Positions 31,111 through 46,200 of a stretch of 64,000 bases of DNA are shown here, in pieces. The number at the start of each line of letters is the position of its first letter. Position 1 is the first letter of the stretch. The notes under the pieces are model-generated. The model worked only from the letters and a program-made list of their open reading frames with translations, did no database searches and was not told the DNA's origin. This DNA comes from Athripsodes cinereus (Eukaryota; Arthropoda; Insecta; Trichoptera; Leptoceridae), in contig OX388314.1 in NCBI GenBank assembly GCA_947579605.1, positions 28,178,948 through 28,242,947 on the forward strand, given 5' to 3'. Both the position numbers and the translations under genes were made by a program.

Positions 31111-31419
31111 TCAGGATAGTATAGTTCTTTTTTCTATTTTTTATATGTATAAAACTAACGGTCTTGGTTAAATAGATGAAAATATTTCAAAAATAGATCA
31201 TAGTTAACCATGACAGTTAAATAAAGCAAACTCATTTTACATATAACAATGACAAAAGATATTATATTAGGTAAGTACTATCATTTTGTAAATATGTGTT
31301 AAATAAAGTAAAACAATTTCATTGTCTTTATAATTTTTTATGTACAAATTTCTGTTTGAGATCCATAGACGTCCTTAGAGATCACAGAACTAAGTTTAAA
31401 CTGGGCAAATCACTTGGCA

Positions 31420-31714
31420 CATATCGTCCCTCTTCTGACTTACTGTCGTAACTGACATTTTTGGCAAAATCGAGTTATGATCACCAATGTGTATTTATAT
31501 GTGCCCTGCTTGTATCTACTAATTCCTCAAAATTTTATCATAGAAATGATTCTGAGATATATAAGAATAGGTGCAAATAAAATAATGTAATATATTTACA
31601 CTATATAATATAACTAGGAGAGACGAAAATATGCACGACAAAACACAAAAAACCCTCACCTGAACAATTTACATTTAGGCAGATACGACTGTTAGTCAGA
31701 AGAGGGACGATATG
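31420..31714. repeat. 21-bp inverted repeat pair
   Basis: 31420-31440 (CATATCGTCCCTCTTCTGACT) is reverse-complemented at 31694-31714. About 250 bp of AT-rich sequence lies between. This may be a small TIR element or two opposite LINE tails. Confidence 0.6.
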
Positions 31715-31959
31715 TCTGATGGTATATAGAAAAAAAGGTATTTCCTGGATAGGAAGCCTAGAACTGATGCAGAATCTTTGGTAGGTAGACAAGACAAGAT
31801 AGTCTGATGTCATTTAGAGAATAGCAGGCCTGCATTAGAAGAGAATCGTGTCCAACAGAGTATTGTAAAAATCTAATAAAAAGGAGGCTTTAATTCAATA
31901 CTGTATACAAAATGAAGCAATAAGGTACGGCAAGAACAGATTGCGTTGTATAAAATATC

Positions 31960-32095
31960 CAATCTTTGGGTTAGTTGGAAGAGATTGCGCCTTTGCGACT
32001 CGCCCTCTGTATATTGATTGTATCTAACTTGAATGTTTACTTTTAAATGTTTGTTTGTAATCATAGTAAAGAATGAATAAATAAATAAATAAAAT
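31960..32095 (+). mobile_element. LINE-like 3' tail (GGTTAGTTGGAAGAGATTGC type)
   Basis: GGGTTAGTTGGAAGAGATTG followed by GCGACTCGCCCTCTGTATAT and ending (AATA)n at 32075-32097. Related tails are at 46165-46225 and 52140-52200 (GATAATCTCGCCACTGCA..TCGTCCTAG). This style of tail is common in insect genomes. 32100-33180 is AT-rich without a gene. Confidence 0.5.
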
Positions 32096-33180
32096 AAAAT
32101 ACCTGTATTTTTATAGCACGTGGATCATGTTTGAAACAAAGGCTCCACCATATTAATTATAGGAATGTTAGCTCCGTTGTAACATTTCTATTATTTAATT
32201 TAAAATATCTAATATATATTTAGTGTATAATATTAAATATATATTATTATATCTCAGCTACACTCGTATATTATAAATATTTATCTTTAAAAACATTGCA
32301 CACACAAAATACACACATCATGCCACTAATTATTTTTATTATCCATATATTGGTTTTAAATATTAAGTTTTATTTTATATATTATTATTCAAACAAATTA
32401 TTATAATATTTATAATCAAATTCAATTGTTTATATAAAAAACAAATATTTAAATTAATCAAAATTACAATTTTTTTGAATAAAATAAATTACCTATAAAC
32501 TTTACATTATCAGAACAATATTCAAAATACTCTTTCCTAGACAAGAGTTTATTTTTAATGGTAGCCTTGAACAAAAAAAGAAACCTTTTTTGGAAAGATT
32601 TCTGCATACAAACAAACTACCCACAATATTTTTACTGTTGTTTTTTTTTATTGTTACAAAAATAATCAATGAATATTGTTGTTCTTAAAAATAGAAGCAC
32701 TTTGTTTTTGTTTAAATTATGTTTTTGTTATAAAAAAAAAACAAGAAAATGAAGGTTTCAACAACATTTTTTTCAGATAATATTTTGATCTATTGTATTT
32801 TTAAAACAACCTTTTGTTTAAGAAAATAAAAAATAATTAAAAATTATATTAATACAACAATTAATGACACTGTGTTCTAGGAACATTTTATAAAATTGTT
32901 TATTATTTATCTACCATAATATATATATAACAATATAGCTCCCATGTAGAGATCATACTTATATAACAAATAAAATATTCATACATACACAATTAATAAT
33001 TAATCCGGTTTTATATACAAAATAAAACTAAATTAATACGTAGGCTCTGTAATTTGTAAATAAAACAAATACATATATATTTTTACTTGCATTATATAAA
33101 ATATATTAATTAAGTTATTTTTACACAAATACCCATGAATGCCTGAAATAAATCCCTCTTTTTACTATGAAACATGAACT

Positions 33181-33345
33181 TATCTATTGTACCATCACGG
33201 CATATCCCACGAGTGGGGTACCCAGCAGACTCACTGCTAGTAATAAATATGCAAACTGTCCTCTCAGTGCTAATAAAAATTCAGGATGTTCAATCAATGA
33301 AGTTGATTGTCATATATGTGAGGTTGGGTGTCTTTTACAGGACAT
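33181..33345 (-). repeat. Dispersed ~230-bp family copy
   Basis: Begins ACCATCACGGCATATCCCAC (the family's right end), then GGGGTACCCAGCAGAC and CAATAAAAATTCAGGATG-like words, ending with TTTTACAGGACATGACTT. Confidence 0.75.
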
Positions 33346-33392
33346 GACTTGGAATAAATTTGTTGTAAAATCATTTTTATTTTAAAGTTATA

Positions 33393-33572
33393 CAGTTTGT
33401 CAGAAGCCTGGAGATGGAGTCCCGGCCTCATGCACATGAGGTCCGCGGTTCGATCCCAGGTGCCAGCAAACTCCCCTTTCACGACACAAGCTTTTAGCTT
33501 ACTGTGAAAGGTGTATAAGGTTTTATTTGGGTTTATAACAAAAACCTAGATACGTATTTAAAAAAAAAATAT
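33393..33572 (+). repeat. tRNA-derived SINE, family 1, copy 1
   Basis: The head AGAAGCCTGGAGATGGAGT (A-box region) and CGGTTCGATCCCAGG (B box) are followed by a tRNA-unrelated body TTTCACGACACAAGC and AAGGTGTATAAGGTTTTATT, ending in an A tract. Two further copies are at 55263-55438 (minus) and 56676-56840 (plus). Pol III transcription is inferred from the boxes. Confidence 0.85.
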
Positions 33573-33614
33573 AATAAAATAAAATTTTGTAGACATATTG
33601 ATCTTCTAGTTTAA

Positions 33615-33815
33615 TACTCTTTTTAGTTTTTGAGTGTCATGAATAAGGCAGGCATTACATGCCAAATACGATATTTAACATCTTCAATTCAACAGTCCAA
33701 ACATCTTGAATGTCCGGACTTTTTATTGGCACAGAGTGGACAACCTGCAACTTTCTTTACATACAGTTAGTTCACTGGTTACACCACTTGTGTTAGATTG
33801 CGTGATTGTACAGAT
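33615..33815 (+). repeat. Dispersed ~230-bp family copy
   Basis: TTTTTGAGTGTCATGAATAA, then TTAACATCTTCAATTCAACA, TTATTGGCACAGAGTGGACA and the decayed right end ACACCACTTGTGTTAGATTG. Confidence 0.7.
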
Positions 33816-34289
33816 AGATAGAATAAAACTGAGATTAAAACATTATTTACGTAGATAGCACATTTTTTTTTTTTTTTTTTTATTTATAGCTAAAATAAAA
33901 CATGTATCAGCCTGACAGCTAGAATGCTGTTTTGCTAACTCACATTTAAGATAATATTTATATTATCAAAAAATAAATAGGTGTGTTATTTTTTATTATT
34001 GTTATGTTTTTCGATAAAATGTGTAGACAGCTACAGTGTGTTATTTTATTATATTTTTACTCCTGTGTTTTCTAATATAATAATTAGTTATGTTTATTTA
34101 CATTTCATTGTAGGTATAATAATATAATATGTTATTATATGAACCTATTTTTTTATATATACTCTGTTTATTTAAATAAATTCACATTTATTTATATTAA
34201 ATATTTATGTATTTTATAGTAAGTACATTATAGTGGTAATTATTTAATGTATCATAAGGTTTTCCTTTTGGACGCATATTATTATTCAT

Positions 34290-35040
34290 TAAAATTTACA
34301 GTTGGAATTGGACAATGCCATGGAATTTACAAGGATTGCTATTTTAAGACTTTAAACAGTTCCACGAGATTTACGTTTGAATTTTCGTATCAAAACAATT
34401 TTCTTGAATAGGTATTATTGGACACCAAATCATATGCAGTTATTTATTTAAACAAGATTAGGTTATTTTAAATAATTCTATGAGATTAACAGTTTAGAAT
34501 GAACAACGGTAATAACAATTCAGATTGTAAAATTGTGACGATTGACGGTTCGGACGAGTGAGATTTAGCTTTGAATTTTCATATCAAAACAATTTTCTTA
34601 AATAGGTAGATATTATTTGACACCAAATTGTATGCAGTTATTTATTTAAACAATATTAGGTTATTTTTGACAATTCTATGAGATTAACAGTTTGGAACGA
34701 ATAATTCCATTAAATTGACAATTCCGATTAAACAATTCCATAGAATTTACAGTTCAAACTGAACAATTGCACGGTAATAACAATTCAGATTGGAAAATTC
34801 CATGAGGTTTACAGTTCAGATTGAATGATTCTACGAGATTTACAGTTTGGAACGAATAATTCAATAAAATTGATAATTTATTCAGATCGAACAATTCCAT
34901 AGAATTTACAGTTCAAACTGAACAATTGCATGGAAATAAAAATTCAGATTGGAAAATTCCATGAGGTTTACAGTTCAGATTGAATGATTCTATGAAATTT
35001 ACAGTTTTGATTGAACGAAGCCATGAAATTTACATTCACT
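34290..35040. repeat. Complex tandem repeat of TTTACAGTT/GAACAATT words
   Basis: Degenerate units of about 30 bp (ATTCCATGAGRTTTACAGTT...) are organised in larger duplications: 34752-34850 recurs at 34909-35005, and 34427-34495 recurs at 34622-34693. No coding capacity. Flanking 33850-34290 and 35040-37250 are AT-rich with no gene recognised apart from the NMDA receptor 3' UTR. Confidence 0.7.
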
Positions 35041-37286
35041 AATCGACAAACCATAGATATTTGTTAGATATGTTTGAGCAAACCTGTCAGAATTTTTGAA
35101 TAAAATTTACATTGTACAATTTCATGCATTTAATGTTTAATTTAGACACAAAGTTATCAGTAAAATATCATTTAATATGACATATTTATATACATATGAC
35201 AAGTAAGTTTTTATTTTGTACAATGCACAAAAAAATTATTGTAAAATTTTTGAGCTGTAAACACTACAGAAATTATACCTATTTGCTAAGAATGAAAACA
35301 TAATTTCAAATAAAAATGTGTTCAAATTAATTACCCAGAATTCTAATCGTTTTTCTTTTTTACATTTAACTAAGACATGCATTATTTAAAATATTTTAAT
35401 CCAATTCATCTACCTTGTGACGCAGTCATAATATTTATTTATTTTGAGTATGATTAAGTACACAATTTATTTATTTTATTATTTATACCACCACATTACA
35501 TACAATGTACCTATACGTAATATTTTAATTTTATACTTTTTCTTATATTAATTGGTGTACAATTTTTTTCTATGACTAACTGAAGTTTAATAATTATTTT
35601 TTAATAGTTTTCTAAGTGTGTGCATTATATTTAAAGGTATTTTTAATACAATTATTAATTTTCATTTCTCTGGATTTAATTGCAAGCAATTGAAATACGT
35701 TATGAATTTGTTTTTTATTTCATTTAATTATATATAAATCATGATGTTTTGGCTTGGAATAATAAATATTATAATATTTTTTTTCGACTTAAAAATAATA
35801 AAATATTTAAAAATAACTTTTTTATTTATCCATTTTTATTCAATTCATTCAACAATTGGCACCAATTTTGACGTTTACGAACAGAAGCATTCGTTTGCGT
35901 GTTTCAAAAGCACAAAATACTTATTTCCACATCATTCTTTCCACAACCAATACCATCGTACTTCTAAAGTAGATAAATCCCTTTTCAACTAATCTATAAC
36001 ATTTCATTATATTTATCCATCTCTACAGAATAAAAGCTGCTTAATTCCATATTTTTTTTTTCTAATATTCAGAATTATTAAAAAAGTTTTTTTTATTAAA
36101 TCCAATTAAAAATAATAAGGTAATTTAAAAACATATTTAAATGTTTTATTATAATAATAATTAAATAATTATTTTGTCATGCTATTCCAAAAATTGAGCA
36201 ATTTTTTCTGTGTTATTAAAAATAATTATTCCATATTAATAAAATTATTCAAATAATGTTTGCATATTATAAAAAATCTGAGCCTGCACCATAAACCTAA
36301 ATATCTTTATATTTTTTTTAACATTTCTACTTGAAATTCAACATTTAAAGTAGATATTTACTTATATACATACAGTCATGCAAAACACATCTAATAAAAT
36401 CCTATCATTCTTTATTTTCACTACCAAACATAACAAGTCTTCGTAAAAATATGACAATTGTTGTAAAAAATAATTAAGTATAAAATATGAATAATCAAAA
36501 ATTCATACGTGTAAAATTTGGCACTCACTTTGGCATTTGAAATTATTAGAAATATTTTTTTTAAATATAATAAAATAAATTAATAATAAACATATTTAAT
36601 TAAACACCCTTCAAAATTTATGTAAAAATAAAATTATTCACCTTTGTTGGAATAAGTTGTATGATTGAATTTTTTCATTATTTTATTTCAGATCTGGCAA
36701 TGATTTTTGTAATGCGATTGATTAAATATTTAAAAACACACTTCTAAATATTTTAATACATTTATTTAATTTAAATTCTAATATTTTTTAATGTCTTAAT
36801 CGAACACCTGTAATCTGATGAACACCAATATTTACATTAAAATTTACAAATTTGTAACAATATTATAAACAAAACATATTTTGTAACACTGAAATATAAT
36901 TGTTAAGAATTTGAAAAATTTACAAAAAATAATAAGTAACTGAAAATAAATCATATTTATTATTATTATTATTATTATTAATATTTAAAAAAAAATGAGG
37001 GGAGAGGAAATAAAAAAAATATAATAATTTATTTTTTCTTAATTTTAATTGAAGTCTGTATATATCATTTTTGATTCACTATATTAAAATTATTTCATTA
37101 TTATATTTAAACATATTTTAAATACTTATTTATTTAGTTTTTAAAGTATTTTTATATTATTATAATTAGTATTGTCCATTGTGTAGAGTTAGTAGTGTAA
37201 AGTTATTTGTATGGGTGTGGGGGGGTGGGGATTATAGGTTAATTATAAAACTCGACGTTGAGTTGGCAGTGGGGGTGATGTGAACA

Positions 37287-40200
37287 TCACAGGACCGTTT
37301 CCATTTCTGCTATTTCAGTTCTGTCGGGCCTGGAAAAGAAAAGAAAAAAATAATTGTGAGTTATTAAATTACAGAGCAATTTTTTTCTTGGGACAATAAT
37401 TCACACTCACATTTGTAATTAAATGTTTATGCTCAAACATTTTCCATAAACAGAATAATCACTGTTACCATGTGGTTGAAATTGCATGAGTCACAACAAT
37501 TATTATTTTCTAAATGTATTTTGTTTTTCGAACGTATCAATGTTCCATTTCGAATTTGGATTTGATTTTGTTATTTTTTTTTTATTTTCTCTAAATATTG
37601 TATCAATACAAAAATACCTATTTTGCATAAATCCTAAATATTATAAGCTCTGTTGAAATAATAATTAAAAAACACAGTCCACTAAAACAGAGAAAAAAAT
37701 TGTACCTGTAGATGTCTCGTGCACTCCCTCCGATGAAGTCGGGAGACAGGAGTTGACTTCTCGTCATGTCCCTCGTTCCAGCCCTGAGAAGATCTGAAGC
37801 ACTGGCCAGCCTAGAATCACACAATCAAACATACATACATTATTTTTCCGATTACACTCTTTTGATTTAATTTTGATGGTATAATATATCATTGTTGCAC
37901 ATTCAGAGTGGGTCATGTTGTGATGTTGAAATTTTTTTGTATGTCCGAAGGTAACAAATCAAAACAATATTTAAATCATCATATTAATCAAATATTAATC
38001 CTCTATTGACATTGAATTTTTAAGTATTATTGATTGACAAATAATAATTATCTCATTACTCTTTTTTTTACCTGTATGACTATATATTTATGAATCCTCT
38101 ATTTAAAATGACCTGTTTGAATATTTTAGTTTGTCACATTTATAAGAATTGTCTCACATACATTATTTTACCAGTATGACTATTTTTGATTCGACACATT
38201 AATTGTATTTTTTTTTCATGTTGTTGTTCTCTATTTTGATTTGATTGTCAACATGTTAAAGGCTAACGCCGTGAATATATGTAAATAAATAAATCATATG
38301 ACTATTTATTATTTGTATAAAGTAGCAAATGTTTTGCTGGAGATCCCGATAAAGAAAAAGTCTCCTATTTTTTTCTGTAAATTTAAGAGTGTCCTGTAAA
38401 AGGCAGTTATTCGTGAAATATCACTACTAAGCAGTGGCGGGACTAGGCTTTTCACATCGGGCATGCTTTGTATAAATATACTATTTCACTCGCAAACGAG
38501 TGGATGTCCTTGAGAATAATATAATATATAAATCGGAAACGGGACTAGGCTGTTCATGTTAGTCTTGCATTCGTTATAATAAATAAATGAAATATATTTA
38601 TTTATTTATTTATTTCATTTACGGCGTAAGCCCTTACACTTTCATAATATTATGAACAAAGATACAAATTTCCAAACAAATACAATTCAGTAATAAAACG
38701 TTACTCAAATCATTAATCATAAAAGTGATAAAACTATAAACATATCAGGAATGAAACATTAATCAAATCAGTAATAAAACTTTAAACAAATCAGTAATAA
38801 GATATTCAGAATGGTTGACATACCCCTTTGATGAATTTAATATATTCAATGGTGTAGGTATATGCGATGACTCTTAAAGAACTTTTGAAAACCTAAGTGG
38901 GAGATCTATTGTTTGCCTAAGACTTAATGGAGGAGTCCTTATTTAGGTCCTTAGTCCTTAAATAAATAAAATACAAGAAGTCTCTGATACAAATAAATAC
39001 AATTTTAAAATATGTAACTTTAAAGTTAAATGTCGCAATTATTACACAATTTATTTTATCTCGCGCATCCATCATAAATCATTATATTAATATTAATCCT
39101 TTATGATGAACGTTTCGAGTCTTAAAACTACATATACCAGCGGTTGCACGTAGTACTACCTTCAAATTATTTTTAACTGCCTAATACCAGTAGGAAGTAC
39201 GTTGCTACACGACTCACACAATCATCACACAATACAAATAAAAACATAGGTACTCATAATAGGTAGGTACACTTTGCAGTATGCATCCAACCGTTCTTCT
39301 TGGATGCTTGCTTTTTTTGTCCTTTAAAATCGCACAAATCCAACCAACATACACAATAACACACTTGTATGGCGCGTCATTGTATAGTACGTATTCACAC
39401 TAAAATTTAAGTTTGTGTCGGTGAGAAAAAAGCAACGTATAAAGCAAACTAACAGACTATTCCATTAATTTAGCTATTACGGTAAATTATTGGATTTTAT
39501 TAAAAAAAGTCAAAATGACGTATCAATTGTATGCGTACTTTCATACATTTAATACGCGCTTTTGATAAAAACTTACAAAAATTGTATATTTGGTGCGTAT
39601 ATTTCTGTGCATGGACGAATCGTTTCCTTTCCGACGAAATATTACGCGGCAAATTCAAATTAGTTTTTGATGATTTCAATATTTTCTTCATAGATTCTCT
39701 GGGCATGCTGTGCTTTTTTGCATGTATGGCAGGCACGCGACTGCTACTAAGACATTTGACATTTTCAATTTAGCAACGAAGTATGCCACCCATCCAGAAT
39801 GTCTTATTTCATACAGGTATAAAGAAGAAAATCTCCATATTTTACAAGGTCAATCAATGACTGCGTTGGTATTGACAAACAAAATTCTTTTTTAAATTAT
39901 ATCGTAAATGAAATAAAATAAATAGTTTAAATAATTGTTTGACTAATATAACGTGGAATTACTTTTGGACATAACAAAATTGTATGCAACTCACAGTTCC
40001 CGCTTTGATTGGTGCAATCGATATACATATATTTGTTTAATGATTTAAAATCATGGATATATAGAATTCTTATAGTTGTAGGTATATTATGTTACATTTT
40101 GAATGATTGCATAGATAATTAATAGTTTATAGCAATGGGATGACTGGTGTTGCCAGAGCAATGCATGTACTGAATTCACGACAATTGTGACATATTTAAG

Positions 40201-43200
40201 AAATTGCTAGGTAGAAAATCATTAGCAGATACTCATAAAATTATGGTTTAATCAAATACTCATAAAATAATATTGTCTCATGGGTCTTCAAAAAGTGAAT
40301 CTCTTTGTTTGTTTAAGTTAACTGTAATTGTGTAGAACTTGTTCTTAATTTTGAATTCAAATTTGAAACCATAGATAATGAAATGTAATTAAGTAGGTAA
40401 CAATTGTGTGATCAGTTGGGTAACAGATAATAATATGCAGATCATTCAAGCAAAGCTTTTAAAGCGAGATACAAAAATTAAACATAGACATATACCTACC
40501 ATAGATAAATTGCTTTATACAAAAATAATATTACAAGTAATTATTATGACAGCCCTGAGTACATACATGGGTGATTATTTAGTCAATTTCTACAATAAGT
40601 TATCAAGTAGTGTGTAAAATGTAACTTATTTCAGATCTCTGTAGAAGTAATTGCAAAATTATGGATAGTCTTCCGATTAATAAAATATTTCTATACTACA
40701 ACCCCACACTGTATACCAGGTGGGATAGGCCAGAGAGAACAAAATGCCATACTGGTTATCTTTACACACCTCTTTCGATTCCTTCATATTTAAACAATTT
40801 CTCATACAAGCACACAAATTTCTCTTACTCAACACGTGGCTGTCCTTGAGAATTAGATCCATGTGGTCAAGCTTCTGTAATTGCCAGACATCCATGCTTT
40901 TTCGCACCCGTTTTGTCATCCATTCACTCCACATGTCCATCCATCACAACTTATTTACACACCACAACACTCTTCTCACAACCACTCCTGATATCCTCAT
41001 TCTTCTCGCAATGTTTTACCAAGCATTTTTTGAGTGACTGTATCTTCACAGCATTATTTCTAGAGTTGGGAATAACGGCTCTTTGAAAATAATGGAACGT
41101 AAGCGACTGTTATTTATTTATATTCTGTTATTAGAAAAGCTACCGTTATCAACCCCCCCCCCCATAAAAAAAAAAAATATTACCTGATTATGTTCAAAAA
41201 TATTTTTTATCTGGCAACGAACAATAATAAGATATGCAAGATTAAAGCAAATAAAAAAGGAAAGTTCGAAAAAAGTCATTTTAGATCTTAAACTCAGCGA
41301 TGAGGTTTGTCTCCCATCCTGACTGTCTTGATTTTTTGTCTGTCAACTTTCTAATAATAATATAAATAGTTATAATTAAAAGATTAAAATAATCTCTTTT
41401 AAATTACATCAATCATAAAATTAATATAGTAAAAGATTTTTAACTATATTAATTAGATTAAAAGTTTTTAATTTCATTTTATGAAAAATAAACATGTAAA
41501 ATCATGTGGAGATAGTCCTTTGACCACTCAGGTGATAAAAGGGTTATGAATAATTATCTACCCGAATCTCGAACTCATTCTACTTTTGTGTCAATCAACA
41601 GATGTCCGTAGTAGTACCGTTTTGAGGCGAAAAAAAGAACGCGTTCCTTTTCAAATAATACCTAAATATTATTTTCCATACTAAAATGTATCGCCGCGTG
41701 ATTTGTAACGTCATCGGGAATACCTAAATGATCGTCCATAGTAAAATGTATGGCGGCGTGATAAGTAACACTATTATTAATGCCTATATGATCGTCCATA
41801 GTAAAATGTATGGCGGCGTGATAAGTAACACTATTATTAATACCTAAATGATCGTCCATAGTAAAATGTATGGCGGCGTGATAAGTAACACTATTATTAA
41901 TACCTAAATGATTTTCCATAGAAAATTTGATATCTGTGATAATTCACGTCGTTCGGAACGAAATAGCGGGTCGTCGTCAGAAATCACTCGATAATAGTGT
42001 GATGTGATATATCGATATTCTGCTACCAAGCTCCGTAAAAATAATTTAATATATCACGCGTTCCTTGTTATAACGACCAACTCTAATTATTTCTGCTTGG
42101 GTCTTTAACCACCACCACTCAAATCCAAATTTTGTTTGGATACATTGAGTACAAGGCAAGAGACAGGAGACATATAAAAGCAGCGTTCACAGTCTACCAG
42201 AACACTCATCTGCAGAGACACAAACTTTCACAAGATCAATCCCAATTTTTTTTTTCTAATTGTGGCGTTAGTATGTGAAACAAATTGCGCAGTGAAGCGT
42301 AAAGGGCTCCAAGTATAAATACTTATTTAAATTGCCTGGATCTCTTTATAACGGTTAATAATGCAAGTTGGATTTAGGCACATCAGCTATAGTGCACAAA
42401 GTGCACAGCTACAGCTGTACAGCACAGCAGTTCACCTTTTCATAGTAATAAGAATAATAAATTATAGAATTTTTTTATGAATACTTATGAAATACCCAGG
42501 ATGATTAGTTGATTCTAAAATCTGTTGTAGGTACATCAAGTGAAGGTAATTATTATGAATAAAGTAAGCAACATGCATATTATATGAGAATAATAAATAC
42601 TTGGATCTAAAGCAATATCACACAACAAATATTTATTATGATTATTTGTCACTCAGTAAATAGGTACAATCTAAATATTAATTGTAAATAGGGGAAAATT
42701 AGGTCAATTTCTACTATAGGTTATCCAATTAGAAAATATATTGTACGTATTTTTATTATCCTTCACTGTGTACCGTAACAAGATATCACAGGAGCCATAT
42801 GGGGGGCGAGGGGGTGCATCTTGTCCAGTGATTGTAATTTAAATGTAAATGCATAATTATGCCACGAAATTCGACTAGGTACAGGAATAGATCATTACAA
42901 ATAAAAATTATATTATAAATACAATTTATACCCCTCACCCATCTCATATCTGTATGCCCCATGAAGTCTTGTAACGGTGTACAGTGAAAGATAATAAAAA
43001 AAATACAACAATGATCATCAATATAATATATTTTCTAACTGGATACTATTGGATAACCTATAGTAGAAATTGACCGAAAATTATGTGTGCTCTGTCAAGA
43101 CATCTTGTTGACCATTTAAAGTTTTTCAATATAATTGTCATTATCTGTGGTTATCATACAGTATAATGTTCTTTCAAGACAATATTATGAAGGTTAATAT

Positions 43201-46200
43201 GTTATAGATCATTCAGAGATGTGTCACAGAAAATTATTTGAAAACAAAATAAAAACTTTAACGTGTCAATTTGACATACGGTTCATTGTTATTTAAAAAA
43301 ATTAAAATATGTTATCTTGTTGTGATATTGCAAATATATTGATATTCAAATATATAAATAATTTATACTGGTTAGATGATTGGTTAATATATGTTATAAA
43401 TAGACACTGGATGCACGCATATTTACTATGATTTTCAGCTGGTAACATACACAGTTAGATGGAGATTTATAGAAAACACTCGGGAAGTTATTACTTAGTA
43501 ATCTTGTAAGACAAGTGACATCATTTCATCAACTATGCTGCTGCATGAAAAGTTGTATTTGTACGGATGATATTATATTTAGTCATCAGAATGTCAAATA
43601 GTCAATGTTGTCAACCAATAGTCAATACTTGATCGATTGAATTTTGTTCATGTTAAATTTGTTAAAATAAAACACTTTAATTTAGTATTTTCACATGATT
43701 ATATTATTTTCAAACTGAGTTATTACTTAACTTCAGGATATCACTTAATGCTAGCCGAATTATGGGAGCGGAAACTTTTGGAAGACTCACAGATAATAAT
43801 AAGGTCACGTGAAAGTACTTAATGACCATTTTATTTTAACAAATAGAAAAAACTTCAATTCATGTTGCTAACTAAATTCTCAATGAAGAAAACTTTTTTT
43901 TCAATCCTTTGCATTTTCTGATAAATCTCCTTTGCCGACTTACTCTGCTATCCTTGATTCACTGGCTGATATTCCCCGGAAGTTGAGTAGCACTTCCGGA
44001 GAAGTTTCTTCAGGAGGTCCACCACACGGCCAACAGGATACGGGTGCTGCTCCTCCTCTTACCCTAACCCAACCATTACCCAACATCTTAGCAACCTCAC
44101 AAATCCTCAAATAATTATATTATTTCATACAAGAGATAAAACACTTCAGTATATACAGATTTTTGGACAAAGGACTTCGATTTTAATTCTTCCAAAAATC
44201 TTGAGGAATGCGAAAGGTTGTTTCAATATTTCATTTACATATTTACAACAGTTTATTGCTAAATAAAGAACTAGAAAAGTTTGTCATGATAGGAACTATA
44301 ATCAAAATATTAGCATAGTTTTAAATCACAATTCATAGATTAGAAAACTCTAATTACACTCAAAATATTAGCAGAGTTTTAAACCACAATATTCATAGAT
44401 TCCGTCGGCCCGGGCGTCCTTCTTTCACAATACACCGTTTCTATGACAACGACATCAGAGTGCAAGGAATGTCGTGGAAAGAGGTGACGCAATTGGAGCA
44501 GAGACGCTTTGAATGGAGAGGAGCGTTGAGGGCGATGAATGAATGAATTCTATGTTTCAATATCATTTTAAATTATTTTTTTCTATCCTTTTATTTAATA
44601 CATAAATTAGTTCTGAAAGCAAGCAATAACATACAATAGAACAGCAAAAACTTATTGATTTTCTTTTCTTAGATAAAGTAATATTATTTTTTGAGGACTT
44701 TCATAATAAACAAACTTTTAAGTAACTGAATAGCAAAATCAAATTCTAAATCATTAAATTTAAAAATGTGATTGAAAATAATAGGTAGTTTGGTTGATTT
44801 TAGGTACAAGAAAGCTGATTTTGCACTTGAATTACCCAATTTTTTATAAACTTATATTAAAAACCTTACTTAATTACAAATTAAGGCTAAGAAGAAGACG
44901 AATCGATAGGAAAGAAGAAATTAGTGAAGTGAGGAAATACCAAAATACAACGATTGTGCATTTAAAATTGAAAAACGTGTGTACAACAGCAAATGGAAAA
45001 TTGAGGAATTGAAAGTTTTTGAATTAGCCAATCAAAGCCAAAAGTTTGAATCAACATCTACAAAAACAATAACCATGAAAACATCATTAAGGGTTCTAAA
45101 CATATTTTTTTTTAAATTCAGTTTCGAAACAAAAACTAGGTAAAACTATTTTTTTAGGCAAATTTAGTTTATCAAGCAAAGTTTTATCTTTTAATTAATA
45201 CTTTTGCATTATAAAGATATTAATTTCATTGTTAATTTTAAGAATAAAATATTTTTTTCACTTATACTGTTATGTTAGCTAAAACTTAATAATATATTGC
45301 AGACACAATGGCTGCGTTTTTGTTAGTTTATTATTTAAACTTTACTGATTATACTGTCTTCAAATTAGTTTTTTAATGTTAATTTTATAAGTGGTTGCAT
45401 TTAATAATATGATATCAAAATCGGACAATTTTTTTAAATAAAAAATATACACAAACTTTTATCTCTATTGGTGGCTTGGATTTAACTAGTTTTGTTTTTA
45501 CCCTACCCTATTGATTTGTCTGTTTTTGATACCAAACTATTCAATTATTTAAGTAGGTATAATATCTCTATTGCCTAAAGTGGGGAAAATATAATTTTGT
45601 TTATTATTGAAATTATGTAATAAAGTAGGTATTTAATATTAATAGCATAAATTATATTTACCTTCTTTGTGATGGTCTTACACCGTGAGCCTCCATCTCC
45701 TTGAGCAATTGTCTGATTCGGAGTCTCGCCAACTCCAATTCATGTCTTGTTTTCCATAGTCTAGTATCGCACAGTGGATCGTGACATCTGTGTTGTCTCA
45801 TGATATCGGTAGCTTCGAATACAGCACCACGGAATGTTAAAGATTTACCTAAAAATAGTTATGTCAAAAAATATAAACGTGTTAGCACATTCAATCTTGA
45901 GATTTGAACCACTCATGCATTTATTGATTTAGTGCATTAGAAAATAAACTATTTTGTTGTTACATGTCAAATATAGGCACTAGCTAAATTTTTGAAAAAA
46001 AAATACAGTTTATCACGAATTAGCTTATTACATGAAAATCATTATATAAACAATGTTATAGAATCAAATTTATTAGCTTAATACCCCAATAGTGAGATAA
46101 GACAAGAAGCCATATATAGAAATAGGTACAAATAAAAAAAACTAATGCTAATACACTAATATTTGTGGTTAGATGGAAGAAATCACTTTATAGTGATAAT

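Noticed and set aside
43932..44114. 60-codon Pro/Ser-rich plus-strand frame
   Set aside because: No recognisable domain, no splice context tying it to a gene, and opposite in strand to the receptor gene whose intron it occupies.
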